From Streptomyces sp. NBC_01723 (lineage in GTDB: Bacteria > Actinomycetota > Actinomycetes > Streptomycetales > Streptomycetaceae), in assembly GCF_036246005.1 (NCBI RefSeq), contig NZ_CP109171.1, forward strand, positions 2,406,001 through 2,470,000: DNA of 64,000 nucleotides, in the 5' to 3' direction. Shown here one piece after another: positions 44,199 through 53,621 of this stretch. The number at the start of each line of letters is the position of its first letter. Within the stretch, counting starts at the first letter, position 1. Made by a program: the position numbers and the translations under genes. Below the pieces are notes generated by a model. It ran no database searches and was not told the origin of the DNA. It saw only the letters and a list, made by a program, of their open reading frames with translations.

Positions 44199-45451
44199 CG
44201 GAGCGTCACCTCCGTACCGCGGTAGACGGGGCCGACGAGCAGGCTGCTCCAGTCGGGCAGGTCTTCGGGGCTCTCGCCGGCGGCGGGGGCGAGGAGTTCG
44301 TTGACGAGGTCGTTCTCGGACGGGGAGTTGGCGGGCCCGAGGTCCTGGTCCGCCGCGGTGGACGCGGTCCGCGCGGTGGGCCGGGGCAGTGCGCCGGCGT
44401 ACGGCACGGAGGGGCAGCGGGGGCCGCCGCCGGAGTCGTACACCGGGGTGTCGCGGCCGGGGCGGTAGGCGCCGCGCGAGGGGACGGTGGTGACGTCGAC
44501 GTGGATGCCGGGCCGGTCGGTGCCCTTGCCGAGCGCCTTGTCCATGGCCGGGACGAACTCGGCGAGGGTGCGCAGGGTGCAGGGGAACGCCGAGGAGTAC
44601 TCGGCGAGCAGTTCCAGGGTCGGCCTGCTCGTGGCGCTCAGCCGGATGATGTTGTCCTGGTTCTTGCGCAGGAAGGCGGTCACGTCCTCGGAGGTCCGGG
44701 TGGTGGCGCCGAGGGTGGCGGCGAGTTCGGCCTCCTGCTCGGCGAGGGTGCCGCTGGTGGTGGTGAAGTCGGTGAGCGCCGTGATGATGTCGGGCGCGGC
44801 GTCCGCGTAGACGTGGCTGACCTTCACGAGTTCCTTGAGGTCGCGGTTGAGGGCGGGCAGGTTGGGGTTGAACTCCTCCAGGTGCTCGTCCAGCAGGCTC
44901 AGCGTCTCGCCGAGCCGCTCGCCGCGCCCTTCCAGTGCCTGGGAGACGGCCGACAGGGTGGCGGCGAGCTTCTGCGGCTGGACGGCGGTGAGCATCGGCA
45001 GGACGTCGTCGAGCACCTGCTGGAGTTCGATGGCGTTGGCGGAGCGGTCCTGGGGGACGACGGCTCCGGCGGCCAGCGGCTCGGCCGAGGGGTTCGCGGG
45101 CGGTACGAGGGCCACGAACCGCTCGCCGAACAGGGTGGTCGGCAGCATCTGCGCGCGCACGTCGGCCGGTACGTGGTCCAGGGAGCCGGGTTTCATGGCG
45201 AGGGTGAGCCGGGCCCCGGCACCGTCGGCGTCGATGTCGCGGACCTCGCCGACGACGACGCCGCGCAGTTTCACCTCGGCGCCCGGGTGCATCTGGTTGC
45301 CGGCGCTGCCGGTCTCCACGACCACCGGATCGGACTCGGTGAACTCCTTGTCGTAGACGGCGACGGCCAGCCAGATCAGCAGGGCGGGCACCAGCAGGAA
45401 CACCACCCCGGCGAACCGGTGGCCCAGCGTCTTTCCCCGCGGTCCGCTCAT
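44195..45451 (-). CDS. Mce family protein, first in the operon (MceA position)
   Basis: Mce protein of 418 aa with TM helix (FAGVVFLLVPALLIWLAVAVY), MCE domain (DPVVVETGSAGNQMHPGAEVKLRGVVVGEV), helical domain with repeated Leu heptads (LAATLSAVSQALEGRGERLGE), and a C-terminal region with a YDSGGGPRCPSVPYAG segment. It is the first of six consecutive Mce proteins after the two permeases. ATG 45451 lies 1 nt after the YrbEB stop. Confidence 0.94.
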   Translation of the reverse strand: MSGPRGKTLGHRFAGVVFLLVPALLIWLAVAVYDKEFTESDPVVVETGSAGNQMHPGAEVKLRGVVVGEVRDIDADGAGARLTLAMKPGSLDHVPADVRAQMLPTTLFGERFVALVPPANPSAEPLAAGAVVPQDRSANAIELQQVLDDVLPMLTAVQPQKLAATLSAVSQALEGRGERLGETLSLLDEHLEEFNPNLPALNRDLKELVKVSHVYADAAPDIITALTDFTTTSGTLAEQEAELAATLGATTRTSEDVTAFLRKNQDNIIRLSATSRPTLELLAEYSSAFPCTLRTLAEFVPAMDKALGKGTDRPGIHVDVTTVPSRGAYRPGRDTPVYDSGGGPRCPSVPYAGALPRPTARTASTAADQDLGPANSPSENDLVNELLAPAAGESPEDLPDWSSLLVGPVYRGTEVTLR

Positions 45452-45452
45452 C

Positions 45453-46259
45453 TCACCCCGCCACCTTCACGGTCGTGGTCGCGCCCCACAGGGCCAGCGA
45501 CAGGAAGAAGTCGGTGACGCTGATCAGCACGATGGCGTTGCGCACGGACCGGCCGACGGCGACGCCGACGCCGGCGGGACCGCCCGAGGCGCGGTAGCCG
45601 TAGTAGCAGTGGGCGACGATCACCATCACGCTGAAGATCAGCACCTTCAGTACGGAGAGCAGCACGTCCGTCGGGGAGAGGAAGAGGTTGAAGTAGTGGT
45701 CGTACGTCCCGCGCGACTGCCCGTTGAACAGGACGGTCACGTAGCGGGAGGCGAGGTAGGAGGAGAGCAGCCCGATCGCGTAGAGCGGGACGATGGCGAC
45801 CACGCCGGCGATGATGCGGGTGGTGACCAGGTAGGGCATGGAGCGGATGCCCATGCCCTCCAGGGCGTCGACCTCCTCGTTGATGCGCATGGCGCCGAGC
45901 TGGGCGGTGAAGCCCGCCCCGACGGTCGCGGAGAGGGCGAGTCCGGCGACGAGGGGCGCGATCTCGCGGGTGTTGAAGTAGGCGGAGACGAATCCGGTGA
46001 ACGCGGCGGTGCCGATCTGGTCGAGGGCCGCGTAGCCCTGGAGTCCGACGACGGTCCCGGTGAAGAGCGTCATCGCGATCATCACGCCGATGGTGCCGCC
46101 GATGACGCCGAGGCCGCCGGAGCCGAAGGCCACCTCGGCGAGGAGGCGCTGCACCTCCTTGAGGTAGCGGCGCAGGGTCCGCGGTATCCACAGCAGGGCC
46201 CGTACGTAGAACAGCAGTTGGTCGCCGGACCGGTCGAGCCAGACGAGCGGGGAGGCCAT
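45453..46259 (-). CDS. YrbE/MlaE permease B of the Mce transporter
   Basis: Integral membrane permease of 268 aa with five or six helices. The MlaE family hallmark is the EEVDALEGMGI(R)SMPYLV loop, which contacts the ATPase (the E-E-x-x-A-L-x-x-x-G signature). GLGVIGGTIGVMIAMTLFTG and IIAGVVAIVPLYAIGLLSSY are membrane segments. It forms the pore with YrbEA under the Mce tube. It lies 3 nt after the YrbEA stop. Confidence 0.95.
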   Translation of the reverse strand: MASPLVWLDRSGDQLLFYVRALLWIPRTLRRYLKEVQRLLAEVAFGSGGLGVIGGTIGVMIAMTLFTGTVVGLQGYAALDQIGTAAFTGFVSAYFNTREIAPLVAGLALSATVGAGFTAQLGAMRINEEVDALEGMGIRSMPYLVTTRIIAGVVAIVPLYAIGLLSSYLASRYVTVLFNGQSRGTYDHYFNLFLSPTDVLLSVLKVLIFSVMVIVAHCYYGYRASGGPAGVGVAVGRSVRNAIVLISVTDFFLSLALWGATTTVKVAG

Positions 46260-46262
46260 CGG

Positions 46263-47027
46263 TCAGCCTCCCTTCGGCGGGACGATCTGGAGGTAGACGG
46301 CCGTCATCACCATGTTGACGAAGAAGAGCAGGAGGAAGGTGATGACGACGGACTGGTTGACGGCGTCGCCGACGCCCTTGGGGCCGCCGCGCGGGTTGAG
46401 GCCGCGGTAGGCGGCGACGATGCCCGCGATGAACCCGAAGACCAGCGCCTTGAGTTCGCTGACGTACAGGTCGGGCAGCTGGGCGAGGGCGGAGAAGCTG
46501 GAGAGGTAGGCGCCGGGGGTGCCGCCCTGCATGACGACGTTGAAGAAGTAGCCGCCGAGGATGCCGACGACGGAGACCAGGCCGTTGAGCAGGACCGCCA
46601 CGCCCATGGCGGCCAGGACCCGGGGCACCACGAGTCGCTGCACCGGCGAGACGCCCATGACCTCCATGGCGTCGAGTTCCTCGCGGATCTTGCGGGAGCC
46701 GAGGTCGGCGCAGATGGCCGAGCCGCCGGCGCCGGCGATCAGCAGGGCCACGATGAGCGGGCTCGCCTGCTGGACGACGGCGAGGACGCTGGCGCCCCCG
46801 GTGAACGACTGGGCTCCCAGCTGCTCGGTGAGCGAGCCGACCTGGAGGGCGATGACGGCGCCGAAGGGGATCGACACGAGGGCGGCGGGCAGGATGGTCA
46901 CACTCGCGACGAACCAGAACTGCTCGACGAACTCGCGGAACTGGAAGGGCCGTCGGAAGACGGCCCGGACGACCTCGGCGGCGAGCGCGAAGAGCCGGCC
47001 GGTCTGCCGCAGCGCGCCGGTGATCAC
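46263..47027 (-). CDS. YrbE/MlaE permease A of the Mce transporter
   Basis: Integral membrane permease of 254 aa. The signature loop is REELDAMEVMGVSPVQRLVVPR, and membrane segments include SVTILPAALVSIPFGAVIALQ and VVITFLLLFFVNMVMTAVYL. GTG 47027 overlaps the ATPase stop (GTGA) and starts the conserved N-terminus ITGALRQTGRLFALAAEVV; the frame is open upstream inside the ATPase gene but without homology. Confidence 0.95.
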   Translation of the reverse strand: MITGALRQTGRLFALAAEVVRAVFRRPFQFREFVEQFWFVASVTILPAALVSIPFGAVIALQVGSLTEQLGAQSFTGGASVLAVVQQASPLIVALLIAGAGGSAICADLGSRKIREELDAMEVMGVSPVQRLVVPRVLAAMGVAVLLNGLVSVVGILGGYFFNVVMQGGTPGAYLSSFSALAQLPDLYVSELKALVFGFIAGIVAAYRGLNPRGGPKGVGDAVNQSVVITFLLLFFVNMVMTAVYLQIVPPKGG

Positions 47028-48034
47028 GCGCCGCTCCCGGCGGCGGGCATCGGCAGGGTGGCCGCCTCGGAGTCCTTCGCGTAGGTCTCCCGGATGGCGG
47101 ACCGCGCGGCGGGCGGCAGCGTGTCGATCATGCCCATGACACGCTGACGTCGTCGGGCGACGGCCTTGCGCGGCGGCAGGCCGGGCGACGGTTCGAGCTG
47201 CGGGACGATCACCCGGGGCGCGGCGGGGACGCCGGAGGCGGCACCCGCCTCGGCGGCGAGCGTGGCCGCGTCCTTCTCCTCGGACATCCCGATGGGGCCC
47301 TCGCGCCGGCCGCCGAGGAACTGGGACACGACCGGCTCGTCGCTGGTGAGCAGCACCTCGCGCGGGCCGAAGGTGACCAGCTCGCGCAGGAAGAGCATCC
47401 CCATGTTGTCGGGGACGGTGGCGGCGATGTCGAGGTTGTGGGTGACGATCAGCATCGTCGCGTCGAGCTGCGCGTTCAGGTCGATCAGCAGTTGGGAGAC
47501 GTAGGCGGTGCGGACCGGGTCGAGCCCGGAGTCCGGTTCGTCGCACAGGATGATCTGCGGGTCGAGGACGAGCGCGCGGGCCAGTCCGGCGCGCTTGCGC
47601 ATGCCTCCGCTGATCTCCCCGGGAAGCTTTCCCTCCGCGCCCAGCAGCCCGACGACCTCGATCCGCTCCATGACGATGCGACGGATCTCGGACTCCTTCT
47701 TGCGGGTGTGTTCGCGCAGCGGGAAGGCGATGTTGTCGAAAAGGGACATGGACCCGAAGAGGGCACCGTCCTGGAACATGAGACCGAAGAGTTTCCGGGT
47801 CTCGTAGACGTCTCTTTCCGGACTGTTCACCATGTCCACTCCGTTGATGAGGACACGGCCCTTCTCGGGTTTGAGCAGTCCTATGAGCGACTTCAGGAAA
47901 ACGGTCTTACCAGTTCCGGACGGGCCCAGCATCACACTGACCTCGCCGGCCGGAAGAGTGAGTGATACGTCCCGCCAGATGCTCTGCTTACCGAAGGACT
48001 TGGTCAGACCCTCGACCACTACTTCGATTCCCAT
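47024..48034 (-). CDS. Mce transporter ATPase (MceG/Mkl/MlaF type)
   Basis: ABC ATPase of 336 aa that powers the Mce lipid importer. Walker A is GPSGTGKTV, the signature ISGGMRKRAGLARAL, Walker B IILCDEPDSGLD and the switch His is in IVTHNLD; the M-R-K-R signature is specific to the Mce/Mla class. A C-terminal extension of about 90 residues (from GPIGMSEEKD) is typical of actinobacterial MceG. In mycobacteria this gene is unlinked, but here it opens the operon. ATG 48034 follows GGAGGTGAT, one of the strongest ribosome sites in the window; an upstream TTG is unlikely. Confidence 0.95.
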   Translation of the reverse strand: MGIEVVVEGLTKSFGKQSIWRDVSLTLPAGEVSVMLGPSGTGKTVFLKSLIGLLKPEKGRVLINGVDMVNSPERDVYETRKLFGLMFQDGALFGSMSLFDNIAFPLREHTRKKESEIRRIVMERIEVVGLLGAEGKLPGEISGGMRKRAGLARALVLDPQIILCDEPDSGLDPVRTAYVSQLLIDLNAQLDATMLIVTHNLDIAATVPDNMGMLFLRELVTFGPREVLLTSDEPVVSQFLGGRREGPIGMSEEKDAATLAAEAGAASGVPAAPRVIVPQLEPSPGLPPRKAVARRRQRVMGMIDTLPPAARSAIRETYAKDSEAATLPMPAAGSGA

Positions 48035-48076
48035 ATCACCTCCAGCGGACGTCAATCGGATACGCGCTGCGGGCGC

Positions 48077-48106
48077 ACGTTAATTCGGCGCGGAGCGCAC
48101 TGACAA
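48077..48106 (-). promoter_or_regulatory. Candidate promoter of the mce operon
   Basis: Minus strand: TTGTCA (48106-48101), 18-nt spacer, TAACGT (48082-48077). Transcription would start near 48070, giving a leader of about 36 nt before ATG 48034. The divergent secreted-protein gene has a promoter with the same -10 and spacing. Confidence 0.6.
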
Positions 48107-48142
48107 CGGGTCGGCACCGGATCTCCGGCCGCCCTGGCGAAC

Positions 48143-48193
48143 TTGTCACCGCGCAGACAACACGGCGGCCCCGCACTTGTCTCCGGGGAGACA
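48143..48193. promoter_or_regulatory. Two TTGTC-N8-GACA palindromes upstream of the mce promoter
   Basis: Dyad 1 is TTGTC-N8-GACAA (48143-48160). Dyad 2 is TTGTC-N8-GACA (48177-48193) with a fully symmetric core TGTCTCCGGGGAGACA. Both begin within ACTTGTC (48141 and 48175), are 34 nt apart, and a third ACTTGTC lies at 48447-48453. They are probable operators for a dimeric regulator of the operon. Confidence 0.6.
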
Positions 48194-48340
48194 GGGCAGG
48201 GTCGCGCGGTTCCGGGGGGTGTGGCCCCGCGGGACCCTGCCGACGGGCACCCGGACCCGATGGAGGGAGGGCCGAAAAGTGTCCGTCATGGCTCCGGCCG
48301 ACGGGGGCCACCGACCTGGAACCGAGCACCACACCGGCAC

Positions 48341-48356
48341 GTTACGGCCGAGTAAC
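48341..48356. promoter_or_regulatory. GTTAC-N6-GTAAC palindrome in the mce/secreted-protein gap
   Basis: A single 16-nt dyad near the middle of the 653-nt non-coding stretch 48035-48687. Apart from the elements listed here I see no gene or RNA in that stretch. Confidence 0.4.
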
Positions 48357-48462
48357 CTCGGCGGGCAACACCGGAATCGGAGTTTTCCGGGATGCCGACT
48401 TCGGCCATCCGGAACCTGTCAGGCAGGACACAAAAACCGCTCGGAAACTTGTCGGCCGGTGA

Positions 48463-49329
<867 letters not shown>

Positions 49330-49350
49330 GCCACCGCCGCCCCTCACGTC

Positions 49351-49376
49351 CGCCCGGCCGGCACCCCGGCCGGGCG
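49351..49376 (+). terminator. Hairpin terminator after the first secreted-protein gene
   Basis: CGCCCGGCCGG (49351-49361), loop CACC, CCGGCCGGGCG (49366-49376): a perfect 11-bp stem 22 nt past the stop. It may lower expression of the two downstream genes relative to the first. Confidence 0.75.
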
Positions 49377-49454
49377 TTCGCGGGCCCGAGCCATCCGCCC
49401 CTGCGCGACCATGCCCGACCGCCCACGCTGCCCGAGCCATCCGAGCGGAGTCGC

Positions 49455-51098
49455 ATGAAAGCCCAACGAGCAGCCGTACCCCGGCCGCCCCGGGTCCGTG
49501 CCCGGACCACGTCGATCGCCGCGTTCGTCGTGCTCGCCGCCCTGATCCCGACCACGGCCTCCGCCTCGGGCACCCAGGAGATCGAGGTCGAACTCCCCTA
49601 CGTCTGCACCCTCCCGTCGGGGCAACTGCCCACGACGGTACGGATATCGGCGGAGTTCCCGGAACGGGCCGACGCGGGCGAGACCTTCTCGCCGTCCGGC
49701 GTCACCACCACCGTCGAACTCCCGGCGGAGGCCGTCGCGGACCTCACCGGGCGCGGCGCGGCCCAGGTGCGGGCGGCGACCCGGCTGGCGGTGGGCGTCG
49801 CCCAGAACGAGGCGACGGCGAAGGCGACCTGGCGAGGCGGCGCCGAGCCCGTCGCGCTGCCCGGGTCGGGGCCGTTGACGCTGGTCTCGAAGGGCGACGT
49901 CCCCTCGGTGGCCGGCCGGGGCGACGGAGACCTGACGTTCACGGCGGGCACCCTCGCCGTCGACCTGGCCCTCGACGCGGCGGACCCGGCCGCCACGGAC
50001 CCGGCCGACCCACGGCACGCTGCCACCGGCCCCGACGCCGGCTCCGACTCCGGCTCCGACTCGCTCACCGTCGGCTGCACCCTCGCCGAGGACGCGCCCG
50101 ACCAGGGGCTGCTGGCCACCGTGCGGGTCGGTGCGGACGGTTCTCCGAGCCCGAGCGGTTCACCGTCCGGTCCGGACGGGGCCTCCCGCACCCCGGACCG
50201 GGAGGCGCAGGGGCACGGACAGGAGGAGCGGCAGGGAGACCGGTCGCCCGAGGTGCTGGAGACGCCGCCCGGCGCCGCCCCGGACCGCGACGACGTGCCG
50301 CCGTGCCGCTACGACGAGCAGCACCCGCCCACGGACGTGTCGCTCAACGCCTACGTCACCGGCTACGCCAACGTGAACAAGATGAAGGGCGCCGCCTACC
50401 TCCCGCCGTCCTGCCTGCTGATCGAGCAGGGGATCCCCGTGGACGGCCCGCCCGACCCGGAACACATCATCTTCGACACGGTGTCGTGGGCGAACTTCCA
50501 CTACCAGGGGCGCAAGGAGACACCGCCGTTCCCGAGCACCTTCCTGTCCTTCGACTTCGCGCCGGTCAGGGCCACGATGGTGCTGGAGCAGACCGGGCCC
50601 ATCCGGATCGACTCGCGGATCAAATTGCGCCTGTCCGACTTCACCACGGTCACGGACACCTACGTCCGGGCGCCGCTGGTCGTGCACGTGACCGATCTGG
50701 AGGTCAACGGGACGCCCCTGGACGTCGGCCCCGACTGCCGGACCGAGACGTCCCTCACCTCCGCCGACCCGGATCCGGCCAATCATCCCGGTGACCACCT
50801 GGTGCTCTACGGCCGCGGCGAGCAGATCCTCGGCCAGGAGGCCACCGGCTACCTGCTGCTGAGCGGCGGCACGCTGTCCGGCGAGACGAGCATCCCGGCC
50901 TTCACCGGCTGCGGCACGGCGGACGGCGAGGATCTCGACCGTCTGCTCACCGCCTCCGTCTCCGGCCCCGGCAACCACATCAAGCAGGTCCAGGGCCAGA
51001 CGTGCGCGATCGCCGCCCCCGTCTTCCCGACCCCCGAGACCCCTGGCCAGTGCACGGAAGACCTCCAGCCCTACGAGATCCCCGTCGCCGAGCGCTGA
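49455..51098 (+). CDS. Large secreted protein with DUF6801-like N-terminal domain (second of three)
   Basis: Exported protein of 547 aa. The signal peptide (residues about 17-38, ending TTASASG) leads into a beta domain (EIEVELPYVCTLPSGQLPTT, then TVRISAEFPERADAGE) that I tentatively place in DUF6801. Then comes an Asp/Gly/Ser/Pro-rich linker (residues about 190-280) and a second domain from residue 285 with six or more cysteines (PPCRYDE, PSCLLIE, PDCRTET, TGCGTAD, QTCAIA, GQCTEDL). No lipobox or sortase signal is present. ATG 49455 follows GCGGAG. It is the largest member of the trio next to the mce operon. Confidence 0.75.
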   Translation: MKAQRAAVPRPPRVRARTTSIAAFVVLAALIPTTASASGTQEIEVELPYVCTLPSGQLPTTVRISAEFPERADAGETFSPSGVTTTVELPAEAVADLTGRGAAQVRAATRLAVGVAQNEATAKATWRGGAEPVALPGSGPLTLVSKGDVPSVAGRGDGDLTFTAGTLAVDLALDAADPAATDPADPRHAATGPDAGSDSGSDSLTVGCTLAEDAPDQGLLATVRVGADGSPSPSGSPSGPDGASRTPDREAQGHGQEERQGDRSPEVLETPPGAAPDRDDVPPCRYDEQHPPTDVSLNAYVTGYANVNKMKGAAYLPPSCLLIEQGIPVDGPPDPEHIIFDTVSWANFHYQGRKETPPFPSTFLSFDFAPVRATMVLEQTGPIRIDSRIKLRLSDFTTVTDTYVRAPLVVHVTDLEVNGTPLDVGPDCRTETSLTSADPDPANHPGDHLVLYGRGEQILGQEATGYLLLSGGTLSGETSIPAFTGCGTADGEDLDRLLTASVSGPGNHIKQVQGQTCAIAAPVFPTPETPGQCTEDLQPYEIPVAER

Positions 51099-51145
51099 GC
51101 CCTCCCGTCCCTGCCACCTCCCCACTTCCAAGGAAGGCCACCACC

Positions 51146-52087
51146 ATGCGTCCGACCTCCGCCCGCACCCGACTCGCCACCGTCTCCGCGCTGACCGCCT
51201 TCGGCGCCTTCGCCTCCCTGGGCACGGCGACGGCCGCCGACCCCTCGCTGAACGGCGAGTGGGCCCCCTTCACCCGCTGCCCCGTCGACGCCCCGGCGAT
51301 GCTGGCCGCCGACGGCGTCGAGAAGACCCCGCAGTGTGTGGTGTCCACCTCCGCCAGCGGCTCCATCAAACTGGGCAACACCACGGTGGTCACGGGCCGG
51401 ACCAACCTGCAGATCGGCGTCGTGCAGAACGCGGACGGCACCAGCGCGGTCGTCGCCCCGGCCTCCGGCGCGCTCGTCGCCGAGCCCGCCTCCGTGCCCG
51501 GCGGACTGCTCGGCCTGATGTGCCCGAGCGACATATTCGTGATCACGGGCATCTGCCAGTCCCTGGAGAACTCCAGCCTCAACAAGATCACCGCGACCAT
51601 GGAGTCCGTCGGCTCGCCCTACGCGTTCGACCAGACCGCGGGTGTCCTCACCGACATGCCGATCGTCGCCCTGCCGGTCCGCATCCACCTGGAGAACCCG
51701 CTGCTCGGCGACAAGTGCTACATCGGGTCCGCCGCCAAACCGATCGTCCTGCGGCCGGAGAACCGCAACTTCCCGGACTTCGGGATGTCCTTCTTCCAGG
51801 GTGACGGCACTCCGGACGAGGCCGGCGAGATGAGCCGGATCAACCTCACCGGCGCCACCCAGAACGACAGCACCTTCGCGGTGCCCGGCGCCACCGGCTG
51901 CGGCCTGAACGTCGGCCTGATCAACGCGGCGGTCAACGCGAAGACCGGACTGCCCTCCGCCGCCGGGAACAACAGCCTGACCCTCGCCAACACCCAGACC
52001 CACCTCACCGGTCTCAACGCGCCCGGAACCGTCGTCCCCGACGCCGGCCGGGTACTGGCCGAGAACTGGCACTCCGCCGTCAAGTAA
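51146..52087 (+). CDS. Secreted cysteine-rich protein of unknown function (third of three)
   Basis: Exported protein of 313 aa with a Sec signal (residues 1-30, ending GTATAADP). The mature protein is beta-rich, with cysteines in TRCPVD, PQCVVS, LMCPSD, GICQSL, DKCYIG and TGCGLN, six or more and likely disulfide-bonded. ATG 51146 follows AAGGAAGG; it lies 47 nt after the second secreted gene, so they are probably cotranscribed. No enzyme motif is seen. Homologues as I recall them are actinobacterial proteins without function, often near mce loci. Confidence 0.78.
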   Translation: MRPTSARTRLATVSALTAFGAFASLGTATAADPSLNGEWAPFTRCPVDAPAMLAADGVEKTPQCVVSTSASGSIKLGNTTVVTGRTNLQIGVVQNADGTSAVVAPASGALVAEPASVPGGLLGLMCPSDIFVITGICQSLENSSLNKITATMESVGSPYAFDQTAGVLTDMPIVALPVRIHLENPLLGDKCYIGSAAKPIVLRPENRNFPDFGMSFFQGDGTPDEAGEMSRINLTGATQNDSTFAVPGATGCGLNVGLINAAVNAKTGLPSAAGNNSLTLANTQTHLTGLNAPGTVVPDAGRVLAENWHSAVK

Positions 52088-52270
52088 CGGCCACGGGCCC
52101 ACACAACAGTGGCACGATTACTCCCCAAGAGATGTACATCACATCGAAGTTGATTTACCGTCGGCTAGCCAAGCCGGTGAACGCCTGGTGGACCGGCCAG
52201 GTTCCACCCCACGCGAAACGGAGCCCGGCCGGCCATCCCACCGGACATGTCGCAGAGCAAGGGAATACTC

Positions 52271-53482
52271 ATGCCCTCCATCGCGCGTCCTTCGGTGCTC
52301 GGTGAACCGCTCGACCCCCTGCCCAAGAAGTTCGCGGCCTTCATGCGGCCGCTGCTCCCGGGGCTGCTGAACGAGATACGCATCGAGGTCACCCGCAGCT
52401 ACCCGGTGTACGGCAGGCTGCTCAACGGCCCGGACGGGGACGCGATCCGGCAGGGGGTCGAGCAGGCGCTGACCGCCTTCGTGGACCGGATCGACAACCC
52501 CGGCAGCAGCTCGGAGGTGCGGAACGAACTGCTGCGCAGGTTCGGCAGGGTGGAGGCCTACGAGGGCCGCGACCTGGAGGTCCTGCAGGGCGCCTACCGG
52601 CTCGGCGCCCGCATCGCACTGCGCCGGGCCAAGACCCTGGGACGGCAGTACAGCCTCTCCCCCGCGCTGATCCTGGCCTTCGCCGACGCCCTCTTCGCCT
52701 ACGTCGAGGAGTTGGAGGCGATCACCCGCGAGGGGTACGCGGAGGTGCGGGAGCGGGCGGCCTCGGAGGAGTCCGCGTTACGAAGACAATTACTCCACTT
52801 CCTGCTGACCGCCTCGCCGCTGCCCCGGACGACCATCTCGGAGCTGTGCAAGGCCGCCGCCTGGGAGCTGCCCCGGTCGTGCTTCCTCGTCGCCCTGCAC
52901 CATCCGGCGCCGGAACACCTCCAGACGGCACTCGACCGGGACGTCCTCACCGACCTGGACATTCCGCAGCCGCACCTGCTCGTTCCCGGGGACCTCACCC
53001 CCGCCCGCCTCGACATGCTCCGTACGGCGCTGGCCGGCACCCGCGCCGCGCTCGGCCTGACCGTACCGGTCGCGCAGGCCGCCGACTCCGTCCGCTGGGC
53101 CCGCCGTGTGCTGCAACTCGTCGACGACGATGTCATCCCCGACGTTCCGCTGATCCGCTGCGAGGATCACCTGACCACGCTGTGGCTGCTGTCCGACGCC
53201 GCCCTCGTCGACCGGATCGCGGCGCGTGAACTGGCCCCGCTCGACGAGCTGCCCGCCAGACGGCGCGACCGGCTCGTCGAGACCCTCCGCGTCCACGTCT
53301 CCACCCGGGCGCCGGCCGAGCAGGTCGGCGAGGTGCTGGGCGTGCACGCCCAGACCGTCCGCTACCGCCTGCGGACACTGGACGCCTACCTCGGCGACCG
53401 GCTCGCCGACCCCGACCACCGGTTCGCCATCGAGGTCGCCCTCCGCTCGCTGCACCTGCGCGGTCACGACGGCACGGACTGA
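52271..53482 (+). CDS. PucR-type transcriptional regulator
   Basis: Regulator of 403 aa. The N-terminal helical part (MRPLLPGLLNEIRIEVTRSY) probably senses a ligand. The middle is GGDEF-like and the C-terminus holds the PucR helix-turn-helix, VGEVLGVHAQTVRYRLRTLD. ATG 52271 is taken because AAGGGA lies 7 nt upstream; ATG 52247 has no ribosome site. It follows the three secreted-protein genes on the same strand, separated by 183 nt, and is the best candidate in the window for control of them and of the mce operon. It is paralogous to FasR in layout. Confidence 0.85.
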   Translation: MPSIARPSVLGEPLDPLPKKFAAFMRPLLPGLLNEIRIEVTRSYPVYGRLLNGPDGDAIRQGVEQALTAFVDRIDNPGSSSEVRNELLRRFGRVEAYEGRDLEVLQGAYRLGARIALRRAKTLGRQYSLSPALILAFADALFAYVEELEAITREGYAEVRERAASEESALRRQLLHFLLTASPLPRTTISELCKAAAWELPRSCFLVALHHPAPEHLQTALDRDVLTDLDIPQPHLLVPGDLTPARLDMLRTALAGTRAALGLTVPVAQAADSVRWARRVLQLVDDDVIPDVPLIRCEDHLTTLWLLSDAALVDRIAARELAPLDELPARRRDRLVETLRVHVSTRAPAEQVGEVLGVHAQTVRYRLRTLDAYLGDRLADPDHRFAIEVALRSLHLRGHDGTD

Positions 53483-53621
53483 TCACGCGTCAGGCGAACA
53501 CCGGGTGTCGCAGATGACCTGCGGGTGAATTCGAACGGCGGACTCACCCAATCCGCGGGCCCCTTCCCCTCTCCGCCGCCACCATGGCCTCCCATGTCAC
53601 CGTCCTGAGGGGGAGGCGGAC

